64,000 bases of DNA, from NCBI RefSeq assembly GCF_018881855.1, contig NZ_JACVPN010000001.1:806001-870000 (forward strand), in the 5' to 3' direction. The DNA is from Polynucleobacter sp. MWH-Berg-3C6. Its GTDB lineage: Bacteria; Pseudomonadota; Gammaproteobacteria; Burkholderiales; Burkholderiaceae. Positions 1 through 11,939 of the stretch are shown piece after piece. Each line of letters opens with the position of its first letter. Positions within the stretch are counted from its first letter, which is position 1. Under the pieces are notes generated by a model that did not search any database, had not been told where the DNA came from, and saw nothing but the letters and a program-made list of their open reading frames with translations. Both the position numbers and the translations under genes were made by a program.

Positions 1-132
1 GGACCAGCCCAAAAAGAGGTTTAAGGCAAAAATAGCGCCCGAATTAGCTCTTTTTCTATTAAATGCAATCGCGAAGGGTAGGAAATAAAAGAGGGATAAA
101 ACAGCGATCAGAATGGCAAATAGGAGGCGCAT
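1..132 (-). CDS. Superinfection immunity-like small membrane protein (partial)
   Basis: The minus strand encodes 44 residues from an ATG at 132, and the frame runs off the left edge of the window. The product opens MRLLFAILIAVLSLFYFLPF, followed by an AFNRKRAN patch and the start of a second hydrophobic segment ending LFLGW. This two-helix layout with a short basic loop and an LGW motif resembles the superinfection immunity family (Imm_superinfect), small inner-membrane proteins first known from phage T4 but common on bacterial chromosomes. It is divergent from pyrG. The family call is by pattern only, and the C-terminus is not visible. Confidence 0.6.
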   Translation of the reverse strand, partial: MRLLFAILIAVLSLFYFLPFAIAFNRKRANSGAIFALNLFLGWS

Positions 133-201
133 AGGGGTAGATTGAGGTCAAAAATATTGTGATTTGAGCAATATTCTTAATATATAAGCAAATTTGAAAG
201 T

Positions 202-230
202 TCCTTAAATTTTATGGCTATCGTTATAAT
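202..230 (+). promoter_or_regulatory. Possible sigma70 promoter of pyrG
   Basis: A perfect -10 box TATAAT (225-230) sits 25 bases before the pyrG start in a very AT-rich stretch. A weak -35 match TCCTTA (202-207) lies 17 bases upstream. The -10 and its position support the call; the -35 is poor. Confidence 0.45.
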
Positions 231-252
231 TACTTTTTCCAACAGAGCTTAA

Positions 253-1917
<1,665 letters not shown>

Positions 1918-1926
1918 GGGAAATCT

Positions 1927-2790
1927 ATGGGCACTTTCAAGCTATGCGGTTTCGATGTAGGTCTAGACAAACGTTTTTTCTTAATCGCAGGCACTTGCGT
2001 GATTGAATCTGAGCAGTCTGCTATTGATGTTGCCAGTCAGCTAAAAGAAATTACTAGCGCATTGCAGATTCCGTTTATCTATAAATCGTCATTTGATAAA
2101 GCTAACCGTTCATCTGGTAATTCATTTCGCGGTTTAGGAATGGAAAAGGGCCTAGAGATACTGGCTAAGGTTAAAAAAGAAGTAGGGGTTCCAATTTTGA
2201 CTGATGTCCATGACATTAGCGAAATTGAAGCAGTATCTAAGGTGGTAGATGTTATCCAGACGCCTGCCTTCTTATGCAGGCAAACTGATTTCATCCGTGC
2301 ATGCGCTCAAAGCGGTAAGCCCGTGAATTTTAAGAAGGGTCAGTTTCTATCGCCACATGAGATGCTCAATGTCATTGAAAAGGCCCGAGCAGCAGCCAAA
2401 GAAGTCAATCTTCCAGATCAGTTTATGGTTTGTGAGCGCGGCGCTTCATTTGGCTATAACAACCTAGTTTCTGATATGCGCAGTCTTGCAATCCTGCGCG
2501 AAGCACATGCACCAGTCATTTTTGATGCCACCCATTCAGTTCAATTGCCTGGTGGCCAAGGCACTGCTAGTGGTGGGCAGAGAGAGTTTGTGCCAGTGCT
2601 AGCTCGTGCAGCAGTAGCTGTCGGTATTAGCGGCCTCTTTATGGAAACACATCCAGACCCATCTAAAGCCTTGTCTGACGGCCCTAATGCAGTTCCCTTG
2701 CATCGCATGAAAGAGTTGCTGGAATCGTTGGTTGCAATTGATTCGGTAGTCAAGTCTAGCGGCTCATTTTTAGAAAATAGCTTTAAATAA
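1927..2790 (+). CDS. kdsA: 3-deoxy-D-manno-octulosonate-8-phosphate synthase
   Basis: Condenses phosphoenolpyruvate with arabinose 5-phosphate to Kdo-8-phosphate, a precursor of the lipopolysaccharide inner core. The 287-residue chain is normal for KdsA and has the class I aldolase-like TIM-barrel signatures: AGTCVIES near the N-terminus, [21 protein letters not shown] and [11 protein letters not shown]. The start follows a GGGA ribosome-binding site just after the pyrG stop. Its place between pyrG and eno makes it part of a housekeeping operon. Confidence 0.97.
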   Translation: MGTFKLCGFDVGLDKRFFLIAGTCVIESEQSAIDVASQLKEITSALQIPFIYKSSFDKANRSSGNSFRGLGMEKGLEILAKVKKEVGVPILTDVHDISEIEAVSKVVDVIQTPAFLCRQTDFIRACAQSGKPVNFKKGQFLSPHEMLNVIEKARAAAKEVNLPDQFMVCERGASFGYNNLVSDMRSLAILREAHAPVIFDATHSVQLPGGQGTASGGQREFVPVLARAAVAVGISGLFMETHPDPSKALSDGPNAVPLHRMKELLESLVAIDSVVKSSGSFLENSFK

Positions 2791-2809
2791 ATTGCAGAAG
2801 ATTTATTAA

Positions 2810-4135
<1,326 letters not shown>

Positions 4136-4150
4136 TAAGATTTACCTGCT

Positions 4151-4456
4151 ATGCGGATAGTCATCTACTCAATGCTGGTTTTGCTCATAGCAATCCAGTA
4201 CCCACTATGGCTGGGCAAGGGTGGATGGCTAAAAGTTTATGAAATGGAGAAGCAGGTAGAACTTCAGGAAGCTAAAAATAGTCTGCTGGCCCTTCGCAAT
4301 GCAAAATTGGCTGGTGATGTTAAGGATCTGAAGGATGGAACGCGCGCCATCGAAGAGCGTGCTAGAGCGGAACACGGCTTGATCAAAGAGGGTGAATTCT
4401 TTGTCCAAATCTTGCCGGTTGATAAATCTGCTGTACCTACTGAAACGAAGCAATAA
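4151..4456 (+). CDS. ftsB: Cell division protein FtsB (septum formation initiator)
   Basis: Small bitopic inner-membrane protein of the divisome, which in E. coli bridges FtsQ and FtsL. The 101 residues contain one N-terminal membrane helix (about 3-20, IVIYSMLVLLIAIQYPLWLG), then a coiled-coil stretch (about 30-75) with an LVELQEAKNSLLALRNAKL-like heptad pattern and the typical RAEHGLIKEGEFFVQI end. The conserved location directly after eno supports the name. The stop lies 3 bases from the end of convergent hslO, with no clear terminator between them. Confidence 0.92.
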   Translation: MRIVIYSMLVLLIAIQYPLWLGKGGWLKVYEMEKQVELQEAKNSLLALRNAKLAGDVKDLKDGTRAIEERARAEHGLIKEGEFFVQILPVDKSAVPTETKQ

Positions 4457-4459
4457 TTT

Positions 4460-5425
4460 CTAGTGCCCGCTAGAAGGCGGTCTAGTGGCGTCACTCAATA
4501 AGTCGGTCTTAAAGACCTGCAGACAATCCACGGCATCAAAGCGATATGGTTTTGCACAAAATTCGCAAATAGTTTCAACTGCACCTTGCTCATCTAGTAT
4601 TCCCTGCACCTCTTCTTCACCAAGCATTCTTAGGATATCGGCAACTTTTTTGCGTGAGCAACGGCAAGAAAAGCGTATCTGTCGAGGTGGAAAACTGCGT
4701 ACCCCATTCTCAGTAGATTCCTCTAAAAATAGACGCCTTAAGATTGTTTCAGGGGGGAGAGACAAGAGCTCTTCATCAGTAATCGTCTCACCTAAAGTCT
4801 GGATACGTGTCCAGCCTTCAGCTGCAGTTTGTGGATCAAGGTGGGCATGCCCCCCGGAATCTGGCATACGTTGTAATAGCAGCCCGCCAATATGAGAATC
4901 GTTCGAGGTTAGCCAAATTCTGGTTTCCAACTGCTCAGAATTTTGCATATAAAGACCAATTGCTTCGGCAGCGCTCAATACAGGCCTCATCAGATTGCCA
5001 CGCTCCTCTTGGAGGGCGACTATCCCTTGGTATGGAGGTTGACCTGGTTCGCGCTCTGATGGATCTAAAGTGATGACGAGCCTTCCAGAGTTGCTGGCGT
5101 CTAATAGCTCGCCCAGGCTAGCATCAGAACTGATTTCTGAGGGGTCAACAGATAGTTTGACGGTGGCTCGCATCGATAAGTCAGACTTGCATTCAACCAC
5201 TAGGAGTTGAATTGGGCCCTTACTTTGAGCCTGAATAATCAATGTTCCATCAAACTTCAGGCTGGCGCTGAGAAGGGTGGCTGCACCAACAAAATCTCCC
5301 AAGATGCGGCGCACTGCTGGTGGATCGTTGCGACGCTCTAAAACGGCCTGCCAAGCCGTGCTGATTGACACAATCTCCCCGCGAACCGGGGCTCCATCAC
5401 AGACAAATACTAGTAATTCATTCAT
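4460..5425 (-). CDS. hslO: Hsp33 redox-regulated chaperone
   Basis: Cytosolic holdase activated when oxidants release zinc from its four cysteines. The 321-residue protein has the Hsp33 N-terminal fold and, near residues 255-300, the zinc switch: FSCRCS followed about 30 residues later by ICEFC, the CxC...CxxC pattern. This is slightly longer than the E. coli protein (292). It is convergent with ftsB and divergent from gltX. All four cysteines are present, so the switch should be functional. Confidence 0.96.
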   Translation of the reverse strand: MNELLVFVCDGAPVRGEIVSISTAWQAVLERRNDPPAVRRILGDFVGAATLLSASLKFDGTLIIQAQSKGPIQLLVVECKSDLSMRATVKLSVDPSEISSDASLGELLDASNSGRLVITLDPSEREPGQPPYQGIVALQEERGNLMRPVLSAAEAIGLYMQNSEQLETRIWLTSNDSHIGGLLLQRMPDSGGHAHLDPQTAAEGWTRIQTLGETITDEELLSLPPETILRRLFLEESTENGVRSFPPRQIRFSCRCSRKKVADILRMLGEEEVQGILDEQGAVETICEFCAKPYRFDAVDCLQVFKTDLLSDATRPPSSGH

Positions 5426-5489
5426 AGAGCAAAGTATCCACGTTTTTCAATTTTGCCGCCAATTGGTCTGACCTGAGATAATGAGGTTT

Positions 5490-6887
5490 ATGCATATCCG
5501 TACACGTTTCGCCCCTAGTCCCACGGGCTTTATTCACTTGGGCAATCTCCGCAGCGCTCTCTACCCATGGGCATTTGCACGTCACAATAAAGGTGACTTC
5601 ATTCTTCGCATTGAAGATACTGACCTAGAGCGCTCCACACAAGAAGCCGTGGATGTGATTATTGAGGGTATGTCTTGGCTTGGACTGGATTTAGATGAGG
5701 GTCCAATCTACCAAATGCAGCGAATTGATCGCTACCGTGAAGTAGTTAAGCAGATGATTGATAGCGGCCTTGCTTACCCTTGCTATATGAGCGAAGAAGA
5801 ATTGAATACTCTTCGTGACCAGCAAATGGCCAATAAAGAAAAACCGCGCTATAACGGCTTATGGAGACCTGAGCCCGGTAAAACTTTGCCGCCGATTCCT
5901 GAAGGGGTTCAACCAGTGATCCGTTTTAAAAATCCGCTTGGTGGATCCGTTGTTTGGGAAGACGCAGTAAAAGGTAGGATTGAAATTAGCAACGACGAAC
6001 TGGATGATCTAGTGATTGCTCGCCCAGACGGTACGCCAACTTATAACTTCTGTGTCGTAGTGGATGACTTGGATATGAAAATTACCCATGTTATTCGTGG
6101 CGATGATCACGTCAATAACACGCCTCGGCAAATTAATATTATGAAAGCTTTAGGTGGAACTCCGCCTGTATATGCTCATTTGCCTACCGTTCTGAATGAT
6201 TCGGGCGAGAAGATGAGCAAGCGTAATGGCGCAATGAGCGTGCGTGATTATCAAAAAGCCGGTTATTTACCTGAAGCAATCCTGAATTACCTAGCTCGCT
6301 TAGGTTGGTCGCATGGTGATGCAGAGGTGTTTACCAAAGAACAGTTTGTAGATTGGTTCGATTTAGCAAGCCTTGGTCGTTCTCCAGCACAACACAATCC
6401 AGAGAAATTGCTTTGGTTAAATCACCAATATATTCAGAACGCAGATCCAGAAAAATTAGCACAGGCTACCAAACCTTTTGCACATCAATTGGGCATTGAT
6501 ACAGAAAATGGACCAAACTTTGTTGAGGTTGTTGGGCTCTTAAAAGATCGCGCTAATACATTAATTGAAATTGCAGAAGGGGCCAAACTCTTTTACCTGC
6601 CAGCACCATCACATAATGCTGAGCAGATTGCTGCAAATATTCCCGAATCTATTGTTCCTGCGTTAAAGGATTTAATTCTTGCTATTCAGAATGCAGCGGC
6701 CACAAAAGAGGCTTACGCCGCAGCATTTAAAGAGGTTTTAGCCAAGCATGGGCTCAAAATGCCAGCGTTGGCAATGCCCGTTCGCTACGCATTATTTGCC
6801 ACAACCCAGACCCCTGCGATTGACTCAGTGTTGGTGGTGCTTGGTCGGGATGAGGCGCTAAAAAGGCTCTCAAAGGTAGTCCACTAG
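5490..6887 (+). CDS. gltX: Glutamate-tRNA ligase
   Basis: Charges tRNA-Glu with glutamate. It is a class I synthetase with [19 protein letters not shown] (the HIGH-type motif, here HLGN) at the N-terminus and GEKMSKRNG (the KMSKS loop) near residue 245. I place the start at the ATG at 5490 (MHIRTRF), because TGAGG lies 4-8 bases upstream; an in-frame ATG at 5481 would add three residues with no better site. Length of about 465 fits GltX. The cognate tRNA-Glu gene lies just downstream. Confidence 0.97.
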   Translation: MHIRTRFAPSPTGFIHLGNLRSALYPWAFARHNKGDFILRIEDTDLERSTQEAVDVIIEGMSWLGLDLDEGPIYQMQRIDRYREVVKQMIDSGLAYPCYMSEEELNTLRDQQMANKEKPRYNGLWRPEPGKTLPPIPEGVQPVIRFKNPLGGSVVWEDAVKGRIEISNDELDDLVIARPDGTPTYNFCVVVDDLDMKITHVIRGDDHVNNTPRQINIMKALGGTPPVYAHLPTVLNDSGEKMSKRNGAMSVRDYQKAGYLPEAILNYLARLGWSHGDAEVFTKEQFVDWFDLASLGRSPAQHNPEKLLWLNHQYIQNADPEKLAQATKPFAHQLGIDTENGPNFVEVVGLLKDRANTLIEIAEGAKLFYLPAPSHNAEQIAANIPESIVPALKDLILAIQNAAATKEAYAAAFKEVLAKHGLKMPALAMPVRYALFATTQTPAIDSVLVVLGRDEALKRLSKVVH

Positions 6888-6892
6888 GCAAT

Positions 6893-6922
6893 TTGCGCAC
6901 TTGCACAAAAATAGGCTAAAAT
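6893..6922 (+). promoter_or_regulatory. Likely promoter of the tRNA-Ala/Glu/Asp cluster
   Basis: TTGCGC (6893-6898) and TAAAAT (6917-6922) are separated by 18 bases and lie 44 bases before the first tRNA. They fall just after the gltX stop, where a promoter for the stable-RNA unit would be expected. Confidence 0.5.
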
Positions 6923-6965
6923 CTTGGATTGTTTTGAGTGTCTTGCGGTTTTATTGTGGGATTTC

Positions 6966-7041
<76 letters not shown>

Positions 7042-7076
7042 AGCATTCAAAATTGTTGTAATTTGCAGTAGTCCAG

Positions 7077-7152
7077 GTCCCCATCGTCTAGAGGCCTAGG
7101 ACATCACCCTTTCACGGTGAGTACGGGGGTTCGAATCCCCCTGGGGACGCCA
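7077..7152 (+). tRNA. tRNA-Glu (TTC)
   Basis: A 76-base cloverleaf with encoded CCA. The acceptor GTCCCCA pairs with TGGGGAC. The anticodon loop CTTTCAC reads TTC, and the T arm contains GGTTCGAATCC. It lies 35 bases after tRNA-Ala and near the gene for its own synthetase, gltX. Confidence 0.97.
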
Positions 7153-7197
7153 AATATTTTTGGTAGTAGTTGTATGAAGTTTTGTTTGTTGTAATTT

Positions 7198-7274
7198 GGA
7201 GCGGTAGTTCAGTTGGTTAGAATATCTGCCTGTCACGCAGAGGGTCGCGGGTTCGAGTCCCGTCCGTTCCGCCA
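7198..7274 (+). tRNA. tRNA-Asp (GTC)
   Basis: A 77-base cloverleaf with encoded CCA. The acceptor GGAGCGG pairs with CCGTTCC. The anticodon loop CTGTCAC reads GTC, and the T arm contains GGTTCGAGTCC. It is the last gene of the tRNA cluster and is followed 10 bases later by a hairpin terminator. Confidence 0.97.
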
Positions 7275-7284
7275 AATTCCAAGA

Positions 7285-7314
7285 AAATGCCTCCGTAATA
7301 GGAGGCATTTTTAT
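7285..7314 (+). terminator. Rho-independent terminator after tRNA-Asp
   Basis: A ten-base perfect stem, AAATGCCTCC against GGAGGCATTT, with loop GTAATA and a T-rich tail. It ends the tRNA transcript. A symmetric A-run on the other side means it could also stop the convergent protease gene. Confidence 0.85.
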
Positions 7315-7333
7315 TTCCAGCGTTTGTTTTGGC

Positions 7334-8167
7334 TTACATCACAGGTTTGGCTTTTGGGGCTGCCATGTACAAAGGTTGTACTGCTGGCAACAACTCTGAA
7401 ATTTGCTCAATTCTGGTATCGCCAGATGGGTGGGTAGATAAAAACTCCGGCGGGTTTTTGCCTTCTGTAGCTTTATTCATTTTCTGCCAAACACGAATAG
7501 CTGCTTGAGGGTCATATCCAGCTCTAGCTGCAAGTTCAATACCAATAGCATCTGCTTCGGATTCGTTTTGTCTTGAGTTTGGCAGCACCAGAATGTAATG
7601 GGTTGCCTGATTCGCTGCATTAATAGCTGAGCCGTAAGGACCAGCAGCTGCCAAAGCGATGCTGGTCAAGGCATTTTGAGCCATGGCTTGAGAGAGTCTT
7701 TCTCTGCCATGTTCTCGTAAGGCATGAGCAATTTCATGCCCCATAATTGCCGCAATCTCATCATCCGATAAATTTAATTGGTCAATCAAGCCGGTGTAGA
7801 AAGTTATTTTTCCACCGGGAGCGCATGTTGCATTCAAGATTGGCGCATTAATTAAGGTTAGCTGCCAATTCCACTGGCGGGTGTCATCACGAAATATAGA
7901 GGTTTGCTGGATCAAACGATTGGATATAGTCTTTAGCCGGTTGTAGGTAGGGCCGGAAGTTACCAGAATATTCTTTTCTTTAGCCTTCTGATTTTGTTCG
8001 TTGTAACTGATAGCGGATAGTCGATCAACTTCGGCCGATGAGACCACCATGAATTGGGACCGATTAATGCCCACAGCCCCCGATCTTGTGGTGTTGGCAC
8101 AAGCCAGAAGCAGGGAGCTTAAAACAACACTTGCAAGAACTCGAATGTTAAAAAACTGGCGAAACAT
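7334..8167 (-). CDS. M48 family metalloprotease, lipoprotein
   Basis: A zinc endopeptidase likely anchored to an envelope membrane and facing the periplasm, similar to LoiP/YggG and related to BepA. The N-terminal signal ends in the lipobox LLLAC (Cys near 23). The catalytic motif GHEIAHALREHG (HExxH) lies near residue 144, and the third zinc ligand is in NESEADAIG. The 277-residue length fits the LoiP group rather than the longer BepA with its TPR domain. It is preceded by the secreted protein gene at 8178-8786, 10 bases away, so the two may be co-transcribed. Confidence 0.88.
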   Translation of the reverse strand: MFRQFFNIRVLASVVLSSLLLACANTTRSGAVGINRSQFMVVSSAEVDRLSAISYNEQNQKAKEKNILVTSGPTYNRLKTISNRLIQQTSIFRDDTRQWNWQLTLINAPILNATCAPGGKITFYTGLIDQLNLSDDEIAAIMGHEIAHALREHGRERLSQAMAQNALTSIALAAAGPYGSAINAANQATHYILVLPNSRQNESEADAIGIELAARAGYDPQAAIRVWQKMNKATEGKNPPEFLSTHPSGDTRIEQISELLPAVQPLYMAAPKAKPVM

Positions 8168-8177
8168 TCACTTTGAG

Positions 8178-8786
8178 TTATTTCTTCGGCGTAGTGATAG
8201 AGGCGGCCATCGCATCGTAATAAATTACTTTGACTTGCTCTCCAACATTAACATCGGCCAAAAGGGCGGGGTTCTTAACGGTTACTGTTGTCACCTTGCC
8301 GCTTGGACCTTTTACAGATACTAGTTTTTTATCCCGATCTACGGCAACAATGTCTGCAATGATGGTTGTTTTATTTGCAATAGTCTCAGATGGTTTTTCG
8401 TTTGCTTTTGATGTTGTAACGGTATTGGTTTCTACTTTGCTACGAACGCCATCACTCTTAGTTTTGATCAGTTCGATAGCAACCGCTAGTTCATAGGTAA
8501 CGTTGACGCGATCCCCTTTCTTGATTTGGTCAAAATTGGTGATTTCTGGTCCCGCTACAAATTTAGATTCACCTTCTTTGTTGCTGAAGGTGATAGTCCG
8601 CGTCTTTTTGTCGGTTTTGACTACGGTGCCTTCATATAGCTGATAGCGGTTATCTACTACAGCTGCGTCAATTACCATAGGCTTTGTCGCCCCAGCATCA
8701 ACTGGCTTTGTTTGGGCATTGACTGAAAATGAGCTGGCCAAAAGGGTTGCGATTGCTAGCGCAATGGATGTTAGTTTGAGATTCAT
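8178..8786 (-). CDS. Secreted protein with two similar beta-rich repeats
   Basis: The family is not recognised. The 202 residues start with a clear signal peptide ending SSFSVNAQ (about residue 25). Two halves look alike: YEGTVVKTDKKTRTITF...GDRVNVTYELAVAIEL, and later IIADIVAVDRDKKLVSV...GEQVKVIYYDAMAASI. Each has alternating hydrophobic residues, an acidic/basic turn and a closing VxVxY strand, suggesting a duplicated small beta domain in the periplasm. It lies directly upstream of the M48 protease, so a shared envelope role is possible. The repeat is seen; the function is unknown. Confidence 0.75.
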   Translation of the reverse strand: MNLKLTSIALAIATLLASSFSVNAQTKPVDAGATKPMVIDAAVVDNRYQLYEGTVVKTDKKTRTITFSNKEGESKFVAGPEITNFDQIKKGDRVNVTYELAVAIELIKTKSDGVRSKVETNTVTTSKANEKPSETIANKTTIIADIVAVDRDKKLVSVKGPSGKVTTVTVKNPALLADVNVGEQVKVIYYDAMAASITTPKK

Positions 8787-8937
8787 TGTTTTCCTTGTAA
8801 ATAAGTATTTCTTATCAAGATATTAGCTCACTTTTCTCATTTTTAAGCCTAGAAAGGGCCTTATTCCAGGCTAAGACTGAAGTCTGCAGGTTTGATAAGA
8901 TCACTGTTTCACTGTGTAATCCCAATAAGGGTATGAA

Positions 8938-9717
8938 ATGCCTCAATTTGCCGCAAATTTGACTATGCTATTTACGGAAGTGCCATTCTTAGAACGCTTC
9001 GAACACGCCTCTCAATCAGGATTTAAGGCTGTTGAGTTTCTATTCCCATACCCATATCCAGTAACTGAAATTCAACAGAAGCTAGATCAGTATGGTTTGA
9101 AGCTCGTTCTACATAACTTACCAGCTGGAGATTGGGATGCTGGAGAGCGTGGCATCGCATGTCATCCAGATCGCGTTGAAGAATTTCGCGCGGGTGTAGC
9201 AAAAGCGATTGAATATGCAAAGACTCTGGGTGTGCCACAGTTAAATTGCTTGGCTGGTAAGGCACCCTCTGGAATTGACAGAAAGCTGGCGCATGATACT
9301 TTTGTATCCAACCTCAAATATGCATCTGCCGAATTGAAGAAAGTAAATCTGAAGCTGCTAATTGAGCCGATCAATACTTTCGACATACCAGGATTCTTTT
9401 TATCTACGACGCAACAAGCCCTGGATATTATTGGTGAGGTTGGGTCAGATAATCTATATGTTCAATATGATATCTATCATGCGCAGCGCATGGAGGGTGA
9501 GCTGTCCAATACTATTGAAAAAAATTTGAGCAAGATTGCTCATATTCAATTGGCAGATAATCCTGGTCGAAATGAGCCGGGCACTGGCGAAATAAACTAT
9601 TCGTATCTATTCAAATTTTTAGATCGAATTGCTTACTCAGGTTGGATTGGTTGCGAATACAAGCCTGCAACTACTACAGAAGCAGGTTTAGGCTGGATAC
9701 AGAAGTTAAATTCATAA
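8938..9717 (+). CDS. hyi: Hydroxypyruvate isomerase
   Basis: Interconverts hydroxypyruvate and tartronate semialdehyde in glyoxylate metabolism. The 259-residue protein is a xylose-isomerase-like TIM barrel with N-terminal MPQFAANLTMLFTEVPFLER, the barrel strand motif LLIEPIN containing a catalytic Glu, QYDIYHAQRMEG, HIQLADNPGRNEPGTGEI and WIGCEYKP. These match Hyi well. Downstream, 32 bases away, is glxR, which reduces the product, so the pair forms a glyoxylate-to-glycerate module. No gcl gene is in the window. Confidence 0.93.
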   Translation: MPQFAANLTMLFTEVPFLERFEHASQSGFKAVEFLFPYPYPVTEIQQKLDQYGLKLVLHNLPAGDWDAGERGIACHPDRVEEFRAGVAKAIEYAKTLGVPQLNCLAGKAPSGIDRKLAHDTFVSNLKYASAELKKVNLKLLIEPINTFDIPGFFLSTTQQALDIIGEVGSDNLYVQYDIYHAQRMEGELSNTIEKNLSKIAHIQLADNPGRNEPGTGEINYSYLFKFLDRIAYSGWIGCEYKPATTTEAGLGWIQKLNS

Positions 9718-9749
9718 GATAAATTAAAGCAAATACAAAAGGAGATGTA

Positions 9750-10649
9750 ATGAGTGCGAAATTAAAATTAGGTTTTGTTGGCCTAGGAATTATGGGTGCT
9801 CCAATGGCAGGCCATCTAGTAAATGCTGGTCACGAGGTATTTATTAATACCAGAAGTAAGGTTCCACAAGATCTTGCGTCCTCATCAGCGGTTCAGTGTG
9901 GCAGTCCTAGCGAGGTTGCTGAAAAGGCTGACATTATTTTGATGATGCTCCCAGATACCCCGGACGTTGAAAAAGTACTATTTGGTGATAAAGGCATTGC
10001 AGCTGGCTTATCCAAAGGAAAAGTCGTTGTAGATATGAGCTCTATTTCTCCCATCGCCACCAAGGAATTTGCTAAGAAAATAAACGCTTTGGGCTGTGAT
10101 TATCTAGATTCACCAGTTTCTGGTGGCGAAGTTGGCGCTAAAAATGCAACTCTGTCTATTATGGTCGGCGGCGATGAGGCTGTATTTAATAAAGTAAAGC
10201 CAGTTTTTGATTTGATGGGCAAAAACATCAACTTAGTTGGCGGAAATGGTGATGGTCAAACTGCCAAGGTAGCCAATCAAATTATTGTGGCCTTAAATAT
10301 TGAGGCAGTTGCAGAAGCGCTTTTATTTGCATCTAAAGCAGGTGCTGACCCTGCCAAAGTTCGTCAAGCATTGATGGGCGGGTTTGCAAGCTCGAAGATT
10401 CTTGAGGTGCATGGCGAGCGTATGGTGAAGCGTACATTTGATCCTGGCTTTAGGATTGAGTTACATCAAAAAGATTTGAATCTTGCACTCAATAGCGCAC
10501 GAGCCTTGGGTGTGGCACTGCCTAATACCGCTACTGCTCAAGAATTGTTTAACTCCTGCTCAGCGCATGGCGGCAAGGCTTGGGACCATTCTGCAATGGT
10601 GAAGGCTCTAGAAAAGCTGGCTAACTTTGAGATTGGACAAAAGGCCTAA
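9750..10649 (+). CDS. glxR: 2-hydroxy-3-oxopropionate (tartronate semialdehyde) reductase
   Basis: Reduces tartronate semialdehyde to D-glycerate with NAD(P)H. It is a 299-residue beta-hydroxyacid dehydrogenase with an N-terminal Rossmann motif GFVGLGIMGAPMAGHL, the substrate loop DSPVSGGEVGAKNATLSIM and the catalytic lysine in GDGQTAKVANQII (around residue 170). A perfect AAGGAG site precedes the ATG. It is placed in an apparent operon behind hyi, which argues for this substrate over 3-hydroxyisobutyrate. Confidence 0.93.
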   Translation: MSAKLKLGFVGLGIMGAPMAGHLVNAGHEVFINTRSKVPQDLASSSAVQCGSPSEVAEKADIILMMLPDTPDVEKVLFGDKGIAAGLSKGKVVVDMSSISPIATKEFAKKINALGCDYLDSPVSGGEVGAKNATLSIMVGGDEAVFNKVKPVFDLMGKNINLVGGNGDGQTAKVANQIIVALNIEAVAEALLFASKAGADPAKVRQALMGGFASSKILEVHGERMVKRTFDPGFRIELHQKDLNLALNSARALGVALPNTATAQELFNSCSAHGGKAWDHSAMVKALEKLANFEIGQKA

Positions 10650-10658
10650 GGTCTAAGC

Positions 10659-11246
10659 ATGTCTTCAACCCTACTAGTCTATTTGCATGGCTTTCGATCT
10701 TCGCCAAGATCAAGCAAGGCCGTAATGACTGGTGATGCAGTCAAATCGTTATCTACTGCGGACAATCCAATTCAATGGTATTGCCCGCAGTTACTTGCTT
10801 CACCCCATCAAAGTATGGACATGGTTACAAAATATATTGATCAGTCAAAAGCAGATCAGATAGTGATAATCGGTTCATCCCTTGGTGGGTTTTACGCAAA
10901 CTACTTAGCGGAAAAATATGGGTGTAAGGCAGTCGCCTTAAATCCTGCCGTTCGCGCCGCTAGGGAACTTGCCCCGCATGTGGGCATGATGACATCCTAT
11001 GACAGTGACGAGCCTTTCGATTTTCGACCCGAATATATTGATGAGCTAAAGTCCTTGCAGATCGAGGGGATCTCCAACCCTGGTAGCTACTTTTTAATTG
11101 CGGCAAAGGGTGATGAATTGCTCGATTGGAAGGAAATGGTCGAATTCTATCAAGGCGCCAAGCAGCTTATCTTGGAAGGCAGTGACCACGGTATCGCAGA
11201 CTATGCGGACCATCTGCCAAAGGTTTTGGAGTTTATATCCCCCTAG
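10659..11246 (+). CDS. YqiA/YcfP-type alpha/beta hydrolase
   Basis: A small 195-residue esterase-like protein. The N-terminal YLHGFRSSPRSSKA (oxyanion region), the nucleophile elbow GSSLGGFYA with Ser near 72 and the C-terminal GSDHGI with the catalytic His match the UPF0227/YqiA family, whose E. coli member hydrolyses short acyl esters. It follows glxR after only 9 bases, so it is probably in the same transcript, although no role in glyoxylate metabolism is known. Confidence 0.85.
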   Translation: MSSTLLVYLHGFRSSPRSSKAVMTGDAVKSLSTADNPIQWYCPQLLASPHQSMDMVTKYIDQSKADQIVIIGSSLGGFYANYLAEKYGCKAVALNPAVRAARELAPHVGMMTSYDSDEPFDFRPEYIDELKSLQIEGISNPGSYFLIAAKGDELLDWKEMVEFYQGAKQLILEGSDHGIADYADHLPKVLEFISP

Positions 11247-11325
11247 ATGATTGATTGACCCATATTTCTTCTGTAAGATTAGTCAAACGATCGATGTCTT
11301 TGACTAGATCGAGAAAGGAGAGTTT

Positions 11326-11895
11326 GTGCTGAGCATCTTGAAATTGGACGCTGGTGGAATTCCCCAGGGTTGGGTAAACGCAGAAGAGGCAACCAAGCAT
11401 TACGCCGATAGCAGTGTCTTATGGACGCTTGGCGACCCCATCATGAAGATGCGTGGCGGTATCTCTAGGGCCAGTGGCTTGCAGTCAGTCATCGAACTTC
11501 ATTCGATCATCGCCATCAAGGGTAGCGCAAAAATCAATTTATTTGATGTTGTCCCTGTCATCACAAAACATAAACTCTTTAAACGCGATCGTGGTCTCTG
11601 CGCATACTGTGGTGATGCAATCCACGAGAATCAAGCTGAGGCCGAACATATTATTCCGAACAGTCGCGGTGGAAAATATTCCTGGATGAACCTGGTGATT
11701 TCTTGCAGACCCTGTAATCAGCGTAAAGGCAATCGGACTCCTGAACAGGCTGGCATGGGCTTGCTCTATACCCCATACTTACCAAGTCTGTATGAGGACA
11801 TGATTCTCAAAGGCCGTAATATTCTTGCCGATCAGATGGACTTTCTTGCGGCCAACTTACCAAAGAATAGTCGCTTACTTGAAGGCATTCTCTGA
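11326..11895 (+). CDS. HNH endonuclease family protein
   Basis: The 189-residue protein has a C-terminal HNH nuclease-type zinc domain: RDRGLCAYCG, then AEAEHIIPNSRGG (the His-containing core), NLVISCRPCNQRKGNRTP. Two CxxC pairs should hold a structural zinc. Such stand-alone HNH proteins are common on bacterial chromosomes and their biological substrate is mostly unknown. The start is GTG at 11326, chosen because AAAGGAG ends 5 bases upstream. No partner methylase or restriction subunit is adjacent, so it is unlikely to be a classical restriction enzyme. Confidence 0.85.
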   Translation: MLSILKLDAGGIPQGWVNAEEATKHYADSSVLWTLGDPIMKMRGGISRASGLQSVIELHSIIAIKGSAKINLFDVVPVITKHKLFKRDRGLCAYCGDAIHENQAEAEHIIPNSRGGKYSWMNLVISCRPCNQRKGNRTPEQAGMGLLYTPYLPSLYEDMILKGRNILADQMDFLAANLPKNSRLLEGIL

Positions 11896-11939
11896 ACTCA
11901 GAACTAGGGCAATTGCGGCAGCCTTACTCTAGTGGTTTG

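Noticed and set aside
11326..11895. HNH protein as a restriction system
   Set aside because: No methylase, specificity subunit or other defence gene is adjacent.
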